This document shows positions 47,543 through 54,807 of a DNA stretch of 64,000 bases, one piece after another; positions within the stretch are counted from its first letter, which is position 1, and the number at the start of each line of letters is the position of its first letter. Source of the stretch: an uncultured Lachnospiraceae bacterium (lineage in GTDB: Bacteria > Bacillota > Clostridia > Lachnospirales > Lachnospiraceae). The stretch spans positions 1 through 64,000 of the forward strand of contig ONAZ01000009.1 in assembly GCA_900315945.1 (NCBI GenBank), in the 5' to 3' direction. The translations under genes and the position numbers were made by a program. The notes beneath the pieces were generated by a model. It was not told the origin of the DNA, made no database searches, and was given only the letters and a program-made list of their open reading frames with translations.

Positions 47543-47612
47543 CAACATTTTGCTTCGCAAAACGTCGCCTCGTCACAAGGAATCCTCCCACTAGTGGGTC
47601 CCTCCTTATGAC
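47543..47612 (-). repeat. two-hairpin element, copy 2 (behind rplW stop)
   Basis: Begins three bases after the rplW TAA. Transcribed strand: outer stem GTCATAAGG/CCTTGTGAC (one U-G pair), inner hairpin CCCA-CTAG-TGGG, linker GAGGCG, then hairpin ACGTTTTGC-GAA-GCAAAATGT and TTGG. Relative to the copy behind rpsH, a G-C pair became A-U and A-U pairs became G-U. Confidence 0.7.
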
Positions 47613-47615
47613 ATA

Positions 47616-47915
47616 TTATAAGCCAGAGAAAATCTCGATTTCCTTGCTATCCTCTGTTAATGTAACGATTGCCTTCTTTGTCTTAGCAGTTTTACCATAA
47701 GTCATTCCACGTCTCTTTGTCTTGCCTTCGCAATTCATTGTGTTAACTGACTTAACCTTTGTTCCTTCGAACATTTTCTCAACTGCTTCTTTAATCATTG
47801 TCTTGTTAGCCTCAGGATGTACTAAGAATGTATACTTCTTATCGGCCATGCCATTCATACTCTTCTCAGTTACAAGTGGCTTTAGAATTACGTCATAATA
47901 TTGTACGTTTGCCAT
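47616..47915 (-). CDS. rplW: 50S ribosomal protein L23
   Basis: 99 residues at the tunnel exit, docking site for trigger factor and [47 protein letters not shown]. Start and rplD stop share one base. Confidence 0.98.
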   Translation of the reverse strand: MANVQYYDVILKPLVTEKSMNGMADKKYTFLVHPEANKTMIKEAVEKMFEGTKVKSVNTMNCEGKTKRRGMTYGKTAKTKKAIVTLTEDSKEIEIFSGL

Positions 47916-48535
47916 TATGCATACACCTCCTGAATATTCTTTACTGCGTCCTTAGTAAGAACGAGTGTATTATACTTTAAGATGTCATATACATTAATTG
48001 TCTCTGTTGAAGCAGTTTTAATAGAAGGAATGTTCTTTGCTGATGCAACTACATTCTTATCATTATCTGCTAGAACAACTAATGCCTTGTCAACATTAAG
48101 ATTTTTCATAACATTTGCAAATGTCTTTGTCTTAATCTCATCCATCTTAAGTTCATCTACAACAACTATCTTGTTCTCTAAAACTCTTGATGTAAGTGCA
48201 CTCTTAAGTGCAGCTCTCTTCTCTTTCTTATTTAACTTGAAAGAATAATCTCTAGGTGTTGGAGCAAACACAACTCCGCCGCCTGTCCACTGTGGAGCTC
48301 TGATAGAACCTTGTCTTGCATGACCTGTTCCCTTCTGTCTCCATGGTTTTCTACCACCACCACGAACTTCAGAACGTGTCTTAGCCTTCTGTGTTCCTTG
48401 GCGATTATTAGCAAGCTGTTGAACAACTGCCATGTGTACTAAGTGTTCGTTTACTTCTACACCGAATACGGCATCATCTAAATTGATTGATTCAACTTCT
48501 TTGCCGTCCATATTGTATACGGATACTTTAGCCAT
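47915..48535 (-). CDS. rplD: 50S ribosomal protein L4
   Basis: 206 residues with the tunnel loop ([42 protein letters not shown]). In E. coli L4 represses the S10 operon through the leader; here the leader upstream of rpsJ is also structured. Confidence 0.98.
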   Translation of the reverse strand: MAKVSVYNMDGKEVESINLDDAVFGVEVNEHLVHMAVVQQLANNRQGTQKAKTRSEVRGGGRKPWRQKGTGHARQGSIRAPQWTGGGVVFAPTPRDYSFKLNKKEKRAALKSALTSRVLENKIVVVDELKMDEIKTKTFANVMKNLNVDKALVVLADNDKNVVASAKNIPSIKTASTETINVYDILKYNTLVLTKDAVKNIQEVYA

Positions 48536-48563
48536 CGTAAAGTTCCTCCTTTCATAATCTCAA

Positions 48564-49235
48564 TTATTTAGCTGCTTTTACTGATTCTTTAATTGTTACT
48601 AAAGACTTCTTAGGTCCTGGAACAGCACCCTTAACTAAAAGCAAGTTGTTCTCTGCGTCAACACGTACAACTTCAAGATTCTGAATTGTAACCTTAACGC
48701 TACCCATATGACCAGGCATTCCCTTGCCCTTGAATACCTTACTAGGTGAAGAACAAGCACCATTGGAACCTTGATGACGATGGAACTTAGAACCGTGAGC
48801 CATAGGTCCTCTATGTTGACCAAGTCTCTTGATAGCACCCTGGAATCCTTTTCCTTTTGAGATTGCTGTTGCATCAACTTTATCGCCTTCTGCAAAAATA
48901 TCAGCCTTAATCTCATCAGCAAGATTGTACTCAGCGCTATTCTCAAACTTGAATTCTCTTACATATCTCTTTGCGCTTACGCCAGCCTTCTCGAAATGAC
49001 CCATCTCTGGCTTATTAACACCATGTCTGTGCCATACCTTGTTGTCTGAACTTACACTTTTTTCTTTCTTGTCTACAAAACCAACTTGAACAGCTTCATA
49101 TCCATCGTTCTCTACTGTCTTAACCTGTGTTACTACACAAGGACCAGCCTGAAGAACTGTTACAGGGATTAAAGCACCTTCTGAATCAAATACTTGAGTC
49201 ATTCCAAGCTTTGTAGCTAAAATCGCTTTCTTCAT
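48564..49235 (-). CDS. rplC: 50S ribosomal protein L3
   Basis: 223 residues, early assembly protein: [40 protein letters not shown] and [62 protein letters not shown]. Confidence 0.98.
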   Translation of the reverse strand: MKKAILATKLGMTQVFDSEGALIPVTVLQAGPCVVTQVKTVENDGYEAVQVGFVDKKEKSVSSDNKVWHRHGVNKPEMGHFEKAGVSAKRYVREFKFENSAEYNLADEIKADIFAEGDKVDATAISKGKGFQGAIKRLGQHRGPMAHGSKFHRHQGSNGACSSPSKVFKGKGMPGHMGSVKVTIQNLEVVRVDAENNLLLVKGAVPGPKKSLVTIKESVKAAK

Positions 49236-49370
49236 TATTATTTCCTCCTAATTAATCTACAGCGGAACGCATATAATGCATTCATACTAGTTACAAGGTG
49301 TCTCGCTCTATTTTCGTGCTCTGCACGAATTCGCTCGACCAGCAATATCTCGACTTTGTCGAAACACAGC
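49236..49370 (-). other. hairpin-bearing gap between rpsJ and rplC
   Basis: No gene. On the transcribed strand directly behind the rpsJ stop: hairpin TCGAC-AAA-GTCGA, then TTCGTGC-AGA-GCACGAA, then GCAT-TAT-ATGC, ending in AGGAGG before rplC. The plan resembles, but does not match, the three two-hairpin elements. Confidence 0.5.
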
Positions 49371-49688
49371 TTATTTCTCTTTCATCTTAATGTTGATATC
49401 AACACCAGCAGGCATTTCAAGAGTTGATAGAGCATCTACAGTCTTTTGAGTTGGTGTGATGATATCAATAAGTCTCTTATGAGTTCTCTGCTCGAACTGC
49501 TCTCTAGAATCCTTATACTTGTGAGTAGCTCTAAGAATTGTAACAACTTCCTTCTTAGTAGGAAGAGGTACTGGTCCACTCACCTGTGATCCGTTCTTCT
49601 TTACAGTTTCGATGATTTTCTTAGCAGATGAATCAACTAATTCGTGATCATATGCCTTAAGTGTGATTCTCATAAATTGAGTTGCCAT
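49371..49688 (-). CDS. rpsJ: 30S ribosomal protein S10
   Basis: 105 residues, small-subunit head and NusE antitermination factor: [70 protein letters not shown]. First gene of the operon. The AGGAGG lies 11 bases ahead of the ATG with a T run between. Confidence 0.98.
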   Translation of the reverse strand: MATQFMRITLKAYDHELVDSSAKKIIETVKKNGSQVSGPVPLPTKKEVVTILRATHKYKDSREQFEQRTHKRLIDIITPTQKTVDALSTLEMPAGVDINIKMKEK

Positions 49689-49946
49689 AAAAAAAGTCGC
49701 CTCCTTTTCGCACTTTAATAGTGAGACAAGCGGTGACTGTACACTTTACCGTGTGTGTCCTATAATTATTAGGAACAATCCTCACGGACAGTTTCTGTAT
49801 TAACAAGACTGCGTTTGCAGTCTTTACAGACTTATTATTTGTACAGTGACTTGTCGTCAGTTTTAGTAACTTGACATTCGCTCCACGGAAAACCTGCTGA
49901 TTTACTCAGCAGCAACCTCACGCTTCATAGCTATCGATGTCACAGC
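49689..49946 (-). promoter_or_regulatory. S10 operon leader RNA, structured
   Basis: About 255 nt of untranslated leader. On the transcribed strand it holds CTGCTGA/TCAGCAG early. Then comes a closing long-range stem, GACAAG...CTGTACA with TGTACAG...CTTGTC, enclosing the hairpin AAGACTGC-AAAC-GCAGTCTT and CCGTG/CACGG with inner TCCTA/TAGGA. This plan is typical of a ribosomal-protein-sensing leader. Confidence 0.65.
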
Positions 49947-49953
49947 ACGTACT

Positions 49954-49982
49954 AATATACAATAGATTCAAAGGGTTTGCAA
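49954..49982 (-). promoter_or_regulatory. promoter of the S10-spc-alpha operon
   Basis: Minus-strand TTGCAA (49977-49982) and TATATT (49954-49959) with a 17-bp spacer, facing rpsJ. Confidence 0.8.
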
Positions 49983-50104
49983 GGATTATTTGAGAAAGAT
50001 TGTATTTTTTTAAGAACATTTTCTAAAGTTGTGGTAAATCTTAATATGTAACGCTATATGTAGGGGTTGGCGTGGGAATGCATTGCGTGAGACTGTTTTT
50101 TGTG
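49983..50104. other. non-coding DNA upstream of the S10 promoter
   Basis: AT-rich DNA with T and A tracts, possibly UP-element-like next to the promoter. I see no gene. It is followed by the palindromic repeat array. Confidence 0.4.
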
Positions 50105-50262
50105 GCTAACAATTCTTGTGTGGCGGGAGTTTTGTTAGCTGTATGTCAGCTTTGTTGCCTAGTAATGTGTACTGGCGGCTAACATAATCCTTTGTGGCAG
50201 GAGTTTTGTTAGCTTTTTTGTTGGATGTTGTGCCCCGGAATGCCATCGCTGGCTAACAATTG
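50105..50262. repeat. palindromic repeat array, left part (two and a third units)
   Basis: Units open with GCTAACA and close with TGTTAGC: unit 1 at 50105-50139, unit 2 at 50178-50213, and a unit cut after its first 11 bases at 50252-50262. Unit starts are 73 and 74 bp apart with 38-bp intervals. The unit core carries TGTGGC(A/G)GGAG. A further unit and a half lie at 53731-53830. Confidence 0.7.
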
Positions 50263-50290
50263 TGTTATACCAAGTTTGTTGAAAATATAA
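50263..50290. repeat. left imperfect inverted end of the restriction-modification island
   Basis: Begins TGTTATACC, three variable bases, TTTGTTG. Matches the reverse complement of 53703-53730 at about 22 of 28 positions. Confidence 0.6.
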
Positions 50291-50294
50291 GGGT

Positions 50295-50329
50295 GTACCG
50301 AGTAGCTATAATAATAGCTACTCTGGTAC
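50295..50329. terminator. hairpin downstream of the recombinase remnant
   Basis: GTACC plus GAGTAGCTAT answered by ATAGCTACTC and GGTAC. No T run on the minus strand, so termination is uncertain. Confidence 0.4.
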
Positions 50330-50351
50330 GGAGAAGTTTTATAGAATTGTC

Positions 50352-50831
50352 TTAAATAGCTTCGGCAACAGAATTTGCCTCTGCGTATTCAGATAGATTG
50401 TAAGTCTTTGATTCGTCTGTTGGGCGGAAGTTGTAATGTATCTCCATCGAGATATTTCTTATTCCGTCCTCAGTAATTTCTTCGTGAACAACAATTTGTT
50501 TAACCAAGCGATTAAGGGTGTCAGCATCAAGTTCTGTGATATCGGCATAGTCTTTGATAAGGTCAATCCACTTTCTTGCATTTCCGTCAGTCTTGCCGTT
50601 CTTTGCCAGATGCTTCTCATCATGGGCAATCTGCTTCATCAAGTCCTCAGACTCTTTCTTGGTGCGCTCCACAAGGGAATTGAACATTGGCTCTGTGATT
50701 GTTTCTGTGAGAAAATCCTCATAAGCCTTTGTTGTCATACGCTCCAAAGTTTCCAAGCGGTTTTTGCCTTGCTCCATCTATCTTTGTGCCTGCTCCATTC
50801 CTTTTGTTGTTGTGATTTCTGTGTTAATCAT
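50352..50831 (-). pseudogene. C-terminal remnant of a large serine recombinase (DUF4368 type)
   Basis: The open part (50352-50777, 141 codons) matches only the C-terminal coiled-coil and DUF4368 region of large serine recombinases: RLETLERMTTKAYEDFLTETITEPMFNSLVERTKKESEDL, then ARKWIDLIKDYADITELDADTLNRLVKQIVVHEE and MEIHYNFRP. The catalytic Ser domain is absent. Upstream, a good ribosome site (AAGGAGG) and ATG at 50831 begin 17 codons (MINTEITTTKGMEQAQR) that end in TAG, directly followed in frame by the rest. So either a nonsense codon splits a short gene or the parts are relics. A minus-strand terminator lies just upstream. Confidence 0.75.
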
Positions 50832-50859
50832 TTTCTTTGTCCTCCTTAAAATTGATATT

Positions 50860-50886
50860 AAAAAAAGCACCTTAGATTGAGGTGCT
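50860..50886 (-). terminator. terminator in the island between recombinase remnant and C gene
   Basis: Perfect arms AGCACCT and AGGTGCT with a seven-base loop and seven T residues on the minus strand; would stop leftward transcripts coming from the R-M genes. Confidence 0.75.
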
Positions 50887-50899
50887 AATCAAATATGAT

Positions 50900-50940
50900 A
50901 CTTATTGTCTGTCGACTTATTGTGTTCGAATCACTATAAT
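50900..50940 (+). promoter_or_regulatory. C-protein-controlled promoter with direct repeats
   Basis: TATAAT at 50935-50940 and TCGACT at 50912-50917 (17-bp spacer). Two direct copies of ACTTATTGT at 50900-50908 and 50915-50923 lie over the -35 region, 15 bp apart. This is where a restriction controller would bind to activate and repress. Confidence 0.5.
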
Positions 50941-50967
50941 TTAATTATTGTAAATTGAGGTGATTCC

Positions 50968-51174
50968 ATGACACTAATGAATATATTCGCAAATAACGTT
51001 AGGAAATATAGAATTCAAAATGATATTTCTCAAGAAAAACTTGCTGAGCTATCTGGTCTACACAGAACATACATAAGTGCTATCGAATGTGAACGTCGAA
51101 ATATTTCTATAGATAATATAGAAAAAATAGCATCCGCATTAAATGTAGAACCTTATAAATTATTTATGAACTAG
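50968..51174 (+). CDS. XRE-type controller (C) protein of the R-M system
   Basis: 68 residues, all one helix-turn-helix domain (NVRKYRIQNDISQEKLAELSGLHRTYISAIECERRNISIDNIEKIASALNVEPYKLF). Size and place, 9 bp ahead of the endonuclease gene, fit C proteins that delay endonuclease production until the methylase has acted. It is preceded by GAGGTGATTCC and by a promoter with direct repeats. Confidence 0.85.
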   Translation: MTLMNIFANNVRKYRIQNDISQEKLAELSGLHRTYISAIECERRNISIDNIEKIASALNVEPYKLFMN

Positions 51175-51183
51175 GAGATTTTT

Positions 51184-51951
51184 ATGTTACAAATTGAGGA
51201 CATTATCGAGGTTAGAAAAGCCACTTTGCATGATAGAGGATACGAAATAGTATTCCCTGATAACAAAATCATTTGGCTAACCAAACGAAGAACCATAGCA
51301 GGATTACTTCTTTTAATCAAATATGAAACATGTTCCGAAGCTGACCTAGTTGGCGCTAATGATAGATTAAAAGAAATCAAAAGAATTCTCGGAACTAAAA
51401 TCAATCAATCCTGGATAAGCGATAGATATGGTGATGCCAACAAACCATTTAGTGAATTATGGACAGAGGAAGGTTTTTCAAGTGTCCATGCAGAAGGATT
51501 AAAAGGTAATCGTCAGTATGTTCTTAAAAAGGAAGACCATGACACCTTATTTAATGAAAATGCAAAATCTACTCGTGTTCAACTAAGCAAAAGTGATCAA
51601 GAACAAATCCTTGCACGACAAAACAACAGATGCAATTTTTGCGGAGCGATACTTAAGCGTTCTACCGATATTGCGCCCCACTCTTTTGCTAAGGATAGAT
51701 TAACAATGGAGTTTGACCATAGAATCCCTATTGATAGAGGTGGTGAAAACACTTTGACTAACTATCAAGCTCTATGTCATTACTGTAACAAATGTAAAAG
51801 ACAGATTTGTTTTATCTGCGATAAGGAATGTGATGAAACATGTGCTTTAGTAGCTCCAGAAAAATCATCCATAGTAAAAGCGACCAACGAAAATGTCGTT
51901 GACCGCTTAGTAAGATACGCTGTTGGAATTTCAGATTTACTCAATCAATAA
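51184..51951 (+). CDS. HNH-type restriction endonuclease (type II)
   Basis: 255 residues. An N-terminal part of about 130 residues of unknown fold, likely for DNA recognition, is followed by an HNH nuclease domain: CxxC at 150-153 (CNFCG), catalytic His179 in MEFDHRIPIDRGGEN, Asn193 and second CxxC at 198-201 (CHYCN). A further Cys cluster CFICDKECDETC at 209-220 may bind a second zinc. The linked C protein and cytosine methylase make it a restriction enzyme. Its tail overlaps the convergent methylase gene by 11 bp. Recognition sequence unknown. Confidence 0.85.
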   Translation: MLQIEDIIEVRKATLHDRGYEIVFPDNKIIWLTKRRTIAGLLLLIKYETCSEADLVGANDRLKEIKRILGTKINQSWISDRYGDANKPFSELWTEEGFSSVHAEGLKGNRQYVLKKEDHDTLFNENAKSTRVQLSKSDQEQILARQNNRCNFCGAILKRSTDIAPHSFAKDRLTMEFDHRIPIDRGGENTLTNYQALCHYCNKCKRQICFICDKECDETCALVAPEKSSIVKATNENVVDRLVRYAVGISDLLNQ

Positions 51952-52942
51952 CTACTGAAATATCGTTACAAATTGATGTTATGACTGGCGGACATACTGC
52001 GTTCGCCAGTTCTTTTATGGCATCAGTTCTTGAAACCTTTGACAAATCATATTCTTCCGGAAATCCCATTATTCTTCTCATTTCCACTAGATTTAAGTGT
52101 CTACGTTCCTTTGACAAAACAGGAATCATAGCACCACCACCTGAATTACTAACTGCAAATGTTGGAAACGGTTCATCTATTGAATAAGCTCTGATACCAC
52201 TAGAACGAATCTGAAATACACAATCGTCCAAATCGCACCCTTCTGCTTTTCTTTCCAAGTGCTTTCTAGTTTTTGGTAAAGGAAACGGGCTATCCTCTTC
52301 ATTCTTTTTGTCAGTGTATAAATCAATATAGAATTGCCATTTATCACTTATCGGAATTGAATAATCTCCATTATTCAAATACGGTCTTAAAGGTGTTTTC
52401 TTAGTTATTTTTTCTGTAAAAGTAAACTCTTTTTTCCCCTTAACATCGTTTCTTAATCCGACAATATATATTCTTGGTCGACTCTGAGGAACTCCAAAAT
52501 AGCTACTATCTAATATCTTATCATGTAACTCATATCCCTCATCTTCAAGCAATTCTTTTATTTGCTGAAATGTTCTTCCTCCATCATGTCTCTTTAAGTT
52601 TGGAACATTCTCAAAAAATATAACTTTAGGCTTTTTCTCTTTGATGATATCTAACAGTTTAAAAAAAACTGTTCCTCTTTGGTCACCAAACCCCTTTTGC
52701 TGTCCAGCAATAGAAAAAGGCTGACAAGGAAATCCAGCACACATCATATCAAAATCTGGCAATTCTTTAGGGTTTATTTCAAATAAATCTGATGAATCAA
52801 ATCCTCTACCAAAATTTAATCTATATGTCTTCTCACAATTTGAATCAATTTCATTTGCATACACAAGCTCAGCATCTAACTTAGAGTTCTCTATTCCAAG
52901 TGTGAATCCACCTATTCCTGTGCAAAACTCAGCATATTTCAT
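51941..52942 (-). CDS. DNA (cytosine-5)-methyltransferase
   Basis: 333 residues with the ordered m5C motifs: I (FCTGIGGFTLGIE), IV (FPCQPFSIAGQQKG, catalytic Cys73), VI (ENVPNL), VIII (FGVPQSRPRIYIVGLR) and X (ELANAVCPPVITSI). Residues about 185-265 form the target recognition part. The ATG at 52942 is nine bases after AGGAG and is preferred over TTG two codons upstream. It protects the host site cut by the HNH enzyme; the two genes converge and overlap. Confidence 0.95.
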   Translation of the reverse strand: MKYAEFCTGIGGFTLGIENSKLDAELVYANEIDSNCEKTYRLNFGRGFDSSDLFEINPKELPDFDMMCAGFPCQPFSIAGQQKGFGDQRGTVFFKLLDIIKEKKPKVIFFENVPNLKRHDGGRTFQQIKELLEDEGYELHDKILDSSYFGVPQSRPRIYIVGLRNDVKGKKEFTFTEKITKKTPLRPYLNNGDYSIPISDKWQFYIDLYTDKKNEEDSPFPLPKTRKHLERKAEGCDLDDCVFQIRSSGIRAYSIDEPFPTFAVSNSGGGAMIPVLSKERRHLNLVEMRRIMGFPEEYDLSKVSRTDAIKELANAVCPPVITSICNDISVVID

Positions 52943-52973
52943 ACACAATATCTCCTACCATTATGCTGTGTTC

Positions 52974-53002
52974 ATTATAAAACAATCAGTTCATAGTTTC
53001 AA
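52974..53002 (-). promoter_or_regulatory. promoter of the methyltransferase gene
   Basis: Minus-strand TTGAAA (52997-53002) and TATAAT (52974-52979) with a 17-bp spacer. It lets the methylase be made without the C protein. Confidence 0.7.
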
Positions 53003-53003
53003 A

Positions 53004-53279
53004 TTATACTTGATTTAATTTTTTCATCATCTCCCTTCGCTGCTCTTTTACTCCCTCAGATATCTTTCTAGGCTTACGATAACTAACGTACTGTTTGGGC
53101 ATTGAATAGGTCTTGTCGATATCTGTTTCACCAATGCACTTATAAACCTCTGGATACTCATTAACCAACGAATCAAGTTTTCTAATAACGGCTTTATCTC
53201 TGGTGAATACCTCTGCATCAGATTCACCCGCATTGAAATTGATTATTGTTTCTTGCTCATACTTGGATAATTTGCCCAT
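53004..53279 (-). CDS. small conserved mobile-element protein, function unknown
   Basis: 91 residues, MGKLSKYEQETIINFNAGESDAEVFTRDKAVIRKLDSLVNEYPEVYKCIGETDIDKTYSMPKQYVSYRKPRKISEGVKEQRREMMKKLNQV. I know related short proteins from integrative elements of gut Firmicutes but no function. The ATG at 53279 lies eight bases after GGTGG. It points the same way as the methylase gene and reinforces the view that this DNA was acquired. Confidence 0.65.
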   Translation of the reverse strand: MGKLSKYEQETIINFNAGESDAEVFTRDKAVIRKLDSLVNEYPEVYKCIGETDIDKTYSMPKQYVSYRKPRKISEGVKEQRREMMKKLNQV

Positions 53280-53464
53280 AGCTCTCACCACCTTTCGATT
53301 CTGATTTTCAGAAGTATACCCTACATACCACCATAAGTATGATTCACATACTACCTATCACCACTCATAAACATATCTCAACAACCTTGAAACCCGCTTA
53401 TCTTCTGCTCTTTTCACGGTCTGCCCTCTTGGTCTCCGATGGTGATTCTGGCACGGAACAGAAC

Positions 53465-53530
53465 GGAAGGGAAAGGAAAGGAAGGAAAGAGAAGGAAGGA
53501 GAAGGAAGGAGAAGGGAAGGAAGGGGGAAA
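53465..53530 (+). repeat. 66-nt homopurine tract of GGAA-type repeats
   Basis: Only A and G for 66 bases on the plus strand, built from GGAAG, GGAAA and GGAGAA units. It is flanked by further purine-rich bases from 53455. An open frame runs through it by chance because such DNA lacks stops. Most of the gene-free stretch 53280-53702 is otherwise ordinary AT-rich sequence with one terminator. Confidence 0.8.
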
Positions 53531-53563
53531 CCATCCTCGTTAATTAACGTAACAATGAAAAAT

Positions 53564-53602
53564 AAAAAAGCCTCAATTATAATTTCCTCATTAAGACTTT
53601 TT
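53564..53602 (-). terminator. terminator near the right end of the island
   Basis: On the minus strand, AAAAAGTCTTAAT pairs with ATTGAGGCTTTTT using two G-U pairs, and ends in six T residues. Confidence 0.6.
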
Positions 53603-53702
53603 GAAATCTCGTTCTCACGATAATTACTGTATGAACTATTCTTAAAATAGCTATATTCTACGTCACTTCTCTGCTATATGGATTATGCTTTTCCTTTCTC
53701 GA

Positions 53703-53730
53703 TTATTGTTCCAACAAATCGGGTATAACA
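53703..53730. repeat. right imperfect inverted end of the island
   Basis: Read on the minus strand: TGTTATACC, three variable bases, TTTGTTG. Partner of 50263-50290. Confidence 0.6.
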
Positions 53731-53830
53731 TGCCTTGTCGCTGAGGGGTTTGTTAGCTGTTCTTGCGTGCTTTCCTAGGATTCGCCTTCTCGCCAGCTAA
53801 CAAATCCCCTGTGGCAGGACTTTTGTTAGT
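53731..53830. repeat. palindromic repeat array, right part
   Basis: The right half of the split unit ends in TTTGTTAGC at 53757; 38 bp later comes a full unit (53796-53830) with core TGTGGCAGGAC. The last arm contains the stop codon of the acetyltransferase gene, so this unit can act as its terminator. Confidence 0.65.
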
Positions 53831-54395
53831 CCTGCACATACTTTATAAGCTTCGCCAGTACGCCACCAACAATCGCTCCACTAGGAACATCCTTTGTTAC
53901 AACTGCTCCTGCTGCCACTACTGCGTTATCACCTATTGTAACGCCTTTTGTCACAGTAGCATTTGCACCAATCCATACATTTCTTCCTATATGTATAGGT
54001 GCAGGATGTAGCTGTTGCCTCTTGGCCGGGTCTAAGTCGTGGTCGAGAGTGGCAAGAACCACGCCATGACCAATCAACGCTCCTTCGTCTATGGTAATGC
54101 CGCCCTGATCTTGAAATTTACAGCCGGCATTAATAAATACATTTCTTCCTATTGTAATGTTCTTACCAAAATCCGTATAGAATGGAGGGAACAGACCAAA
54201 TCCCTCTCCAACTGGCTTGCCGATAAGTTCAGAGAACAGACTTGCAAGCTCCTCCGGCTCGTGATAGGTATTATTAATCTCCATTGTAATCTTCTGCGCC
54301 TGCCTGCTGTAGTAGCGCATTGTCTCTATTACAGAAAAATCATCTCCCAATGTATCTCCATTATTAAAACACTCCAATAATTCGTTAAGCTCCAT
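53826..54395 (-). CDS. maltose/galactoside-type sugar O-acetyltransferase
   Basis: 189 residues with an N-terminal Mac-type helical part and a left-handed beta helix of hexapeptide repeats: [52 protein letters not shown], catalytic His in that last segment, then [49 protein letters not shown]. Transfers acetyl from acetyl-CoA to a sugar hydroxyl; physiological substrate unknown. Good ribosome site GGAGG. It sits outside the R-M island. Confidence 0.9.
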   Translation of the reverse strand: MELNELLECFNNGDTLGDDFSVIETMRYYSRQAQKITMEINNTYHEPEELASLFSELIGKPVGEGFGLFPPFYTDFGKNITIGRNVFINAGCKFQDQGGITIDEGALIGHGVVLATLDHDLDPAKRQQLHPAPIHIGRNVWIGANATVTKGVTIGDNAVVAAGAVVTKDVPSGAIVGGVLAKLIKYVQD

Positions 54396-54458
54396 ACTGT
54401 ATTATCCTCCGTAGATATTTGTATTATCCCAAACTAATCCCAATTGATTATCTTCTAT

Positions 54459-54606
54459 CTATATAACAAAGTCGACTTCTTTTTTATATAGTTTGCCTAC
54501 ATAGACTTCATATCCTCGACGTAATAGTTCTAAAGCGACTATGTTCTCATACAAATGCCCATAATCTGCGTCCTTAACTCCAAGCTCCGCAAAGCGAAAT
54601 GATAAA
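54459..54606 (-). pseudogene. C-terminal relic of an AAA ATPase with DUF4143
   Basis: Forty-eight codons on the minus strand read [48 protein letters not shown] and then stop. This is the C-terminal core of DUF4143, where [28 protein letters not shown] is typical of ATP-binding proteins of about 400 residues. No start codon or ATPase domain is upstream, and the true C-terminal end after DFV is also cut. It is a leftover of a larger gene. Confidence 0.65.
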
Positions 54607-54755
54607 TCAGACTAATAGTTTTTCCTTCAAGTTCAAGTTAATTCGAATAATATTAGCTTCTTTGTCGACTGAAACAATATCATAACTCATTTCGCATTTG
54701 AATCCAAATTTAAGATTTGCGAAACGAGACTGTTCCGTTTTTTTACTGTACACGC

Positions 54756-54785
54756 AAAAAAGCTCCAGAGACTGATTAATCTCTG
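54756..54785 (-). terminator. minus-strand terminator left of the HipA-like cassette
   Basis: CAGAGA/TCTCTG arms with an eight-base loop and six T residues on the minus strand. It lies inside a chance open frame (54607-54837), arguing against that frame being a gene. Confidence 0.55.
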
Positions 54786-54807
54786 AGGCTCTATTCATAT
54801 TATTGGA

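Larger units (their letters stand above)
50263..53730. mobile_element. 3.47-kb genomic island with R-M system and recombinase remnant
   Basis: Bounded by imperfect inverted ends and inserted within one unit of the palindromic array: joining the flanks restores a unit of 36-38 bp, close to its neighbours (35-36 bp). TG lies just outside the left end and just outside the right end. Contents: serine-recombinase C-terminal remnant, C-R-M restriction-modification genes, a small conserved element-type gene and a homopurine tract. It appears to have lost its own active recombinase. Confidence 0.6.

Noticed and set aside
49983..50104. possible small RNA gene
   Set aside because: No promoter-terminator pair of its own could be found; it is AT-rich promoter-upstream DNA.
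50436..50849. 137-codon Cys-rich open frame on the plus strand
   Set aside because: Antisense to the recombinase remnant; composition is that of a shadow frame.
53339..53623. 94-codon open frame on the plus strand
   Set aside because: It exists because the homopurine tract cannot contain stop codons; no ribosome site and low-complexity product.
50105..53830. CRISPR array (35-36 bp repeats, 38-bp spacers)
   Set aside because: The repeats differ from one another too much, the intervals share sequence, only four units exist, one is split by an insertion, and there are no cas genes.
54039..54380. 113-codon open frame on the plus strand
   Set aside because: It is antisense to the acetyltransferase gene, which has clear hexapeptide repeats.
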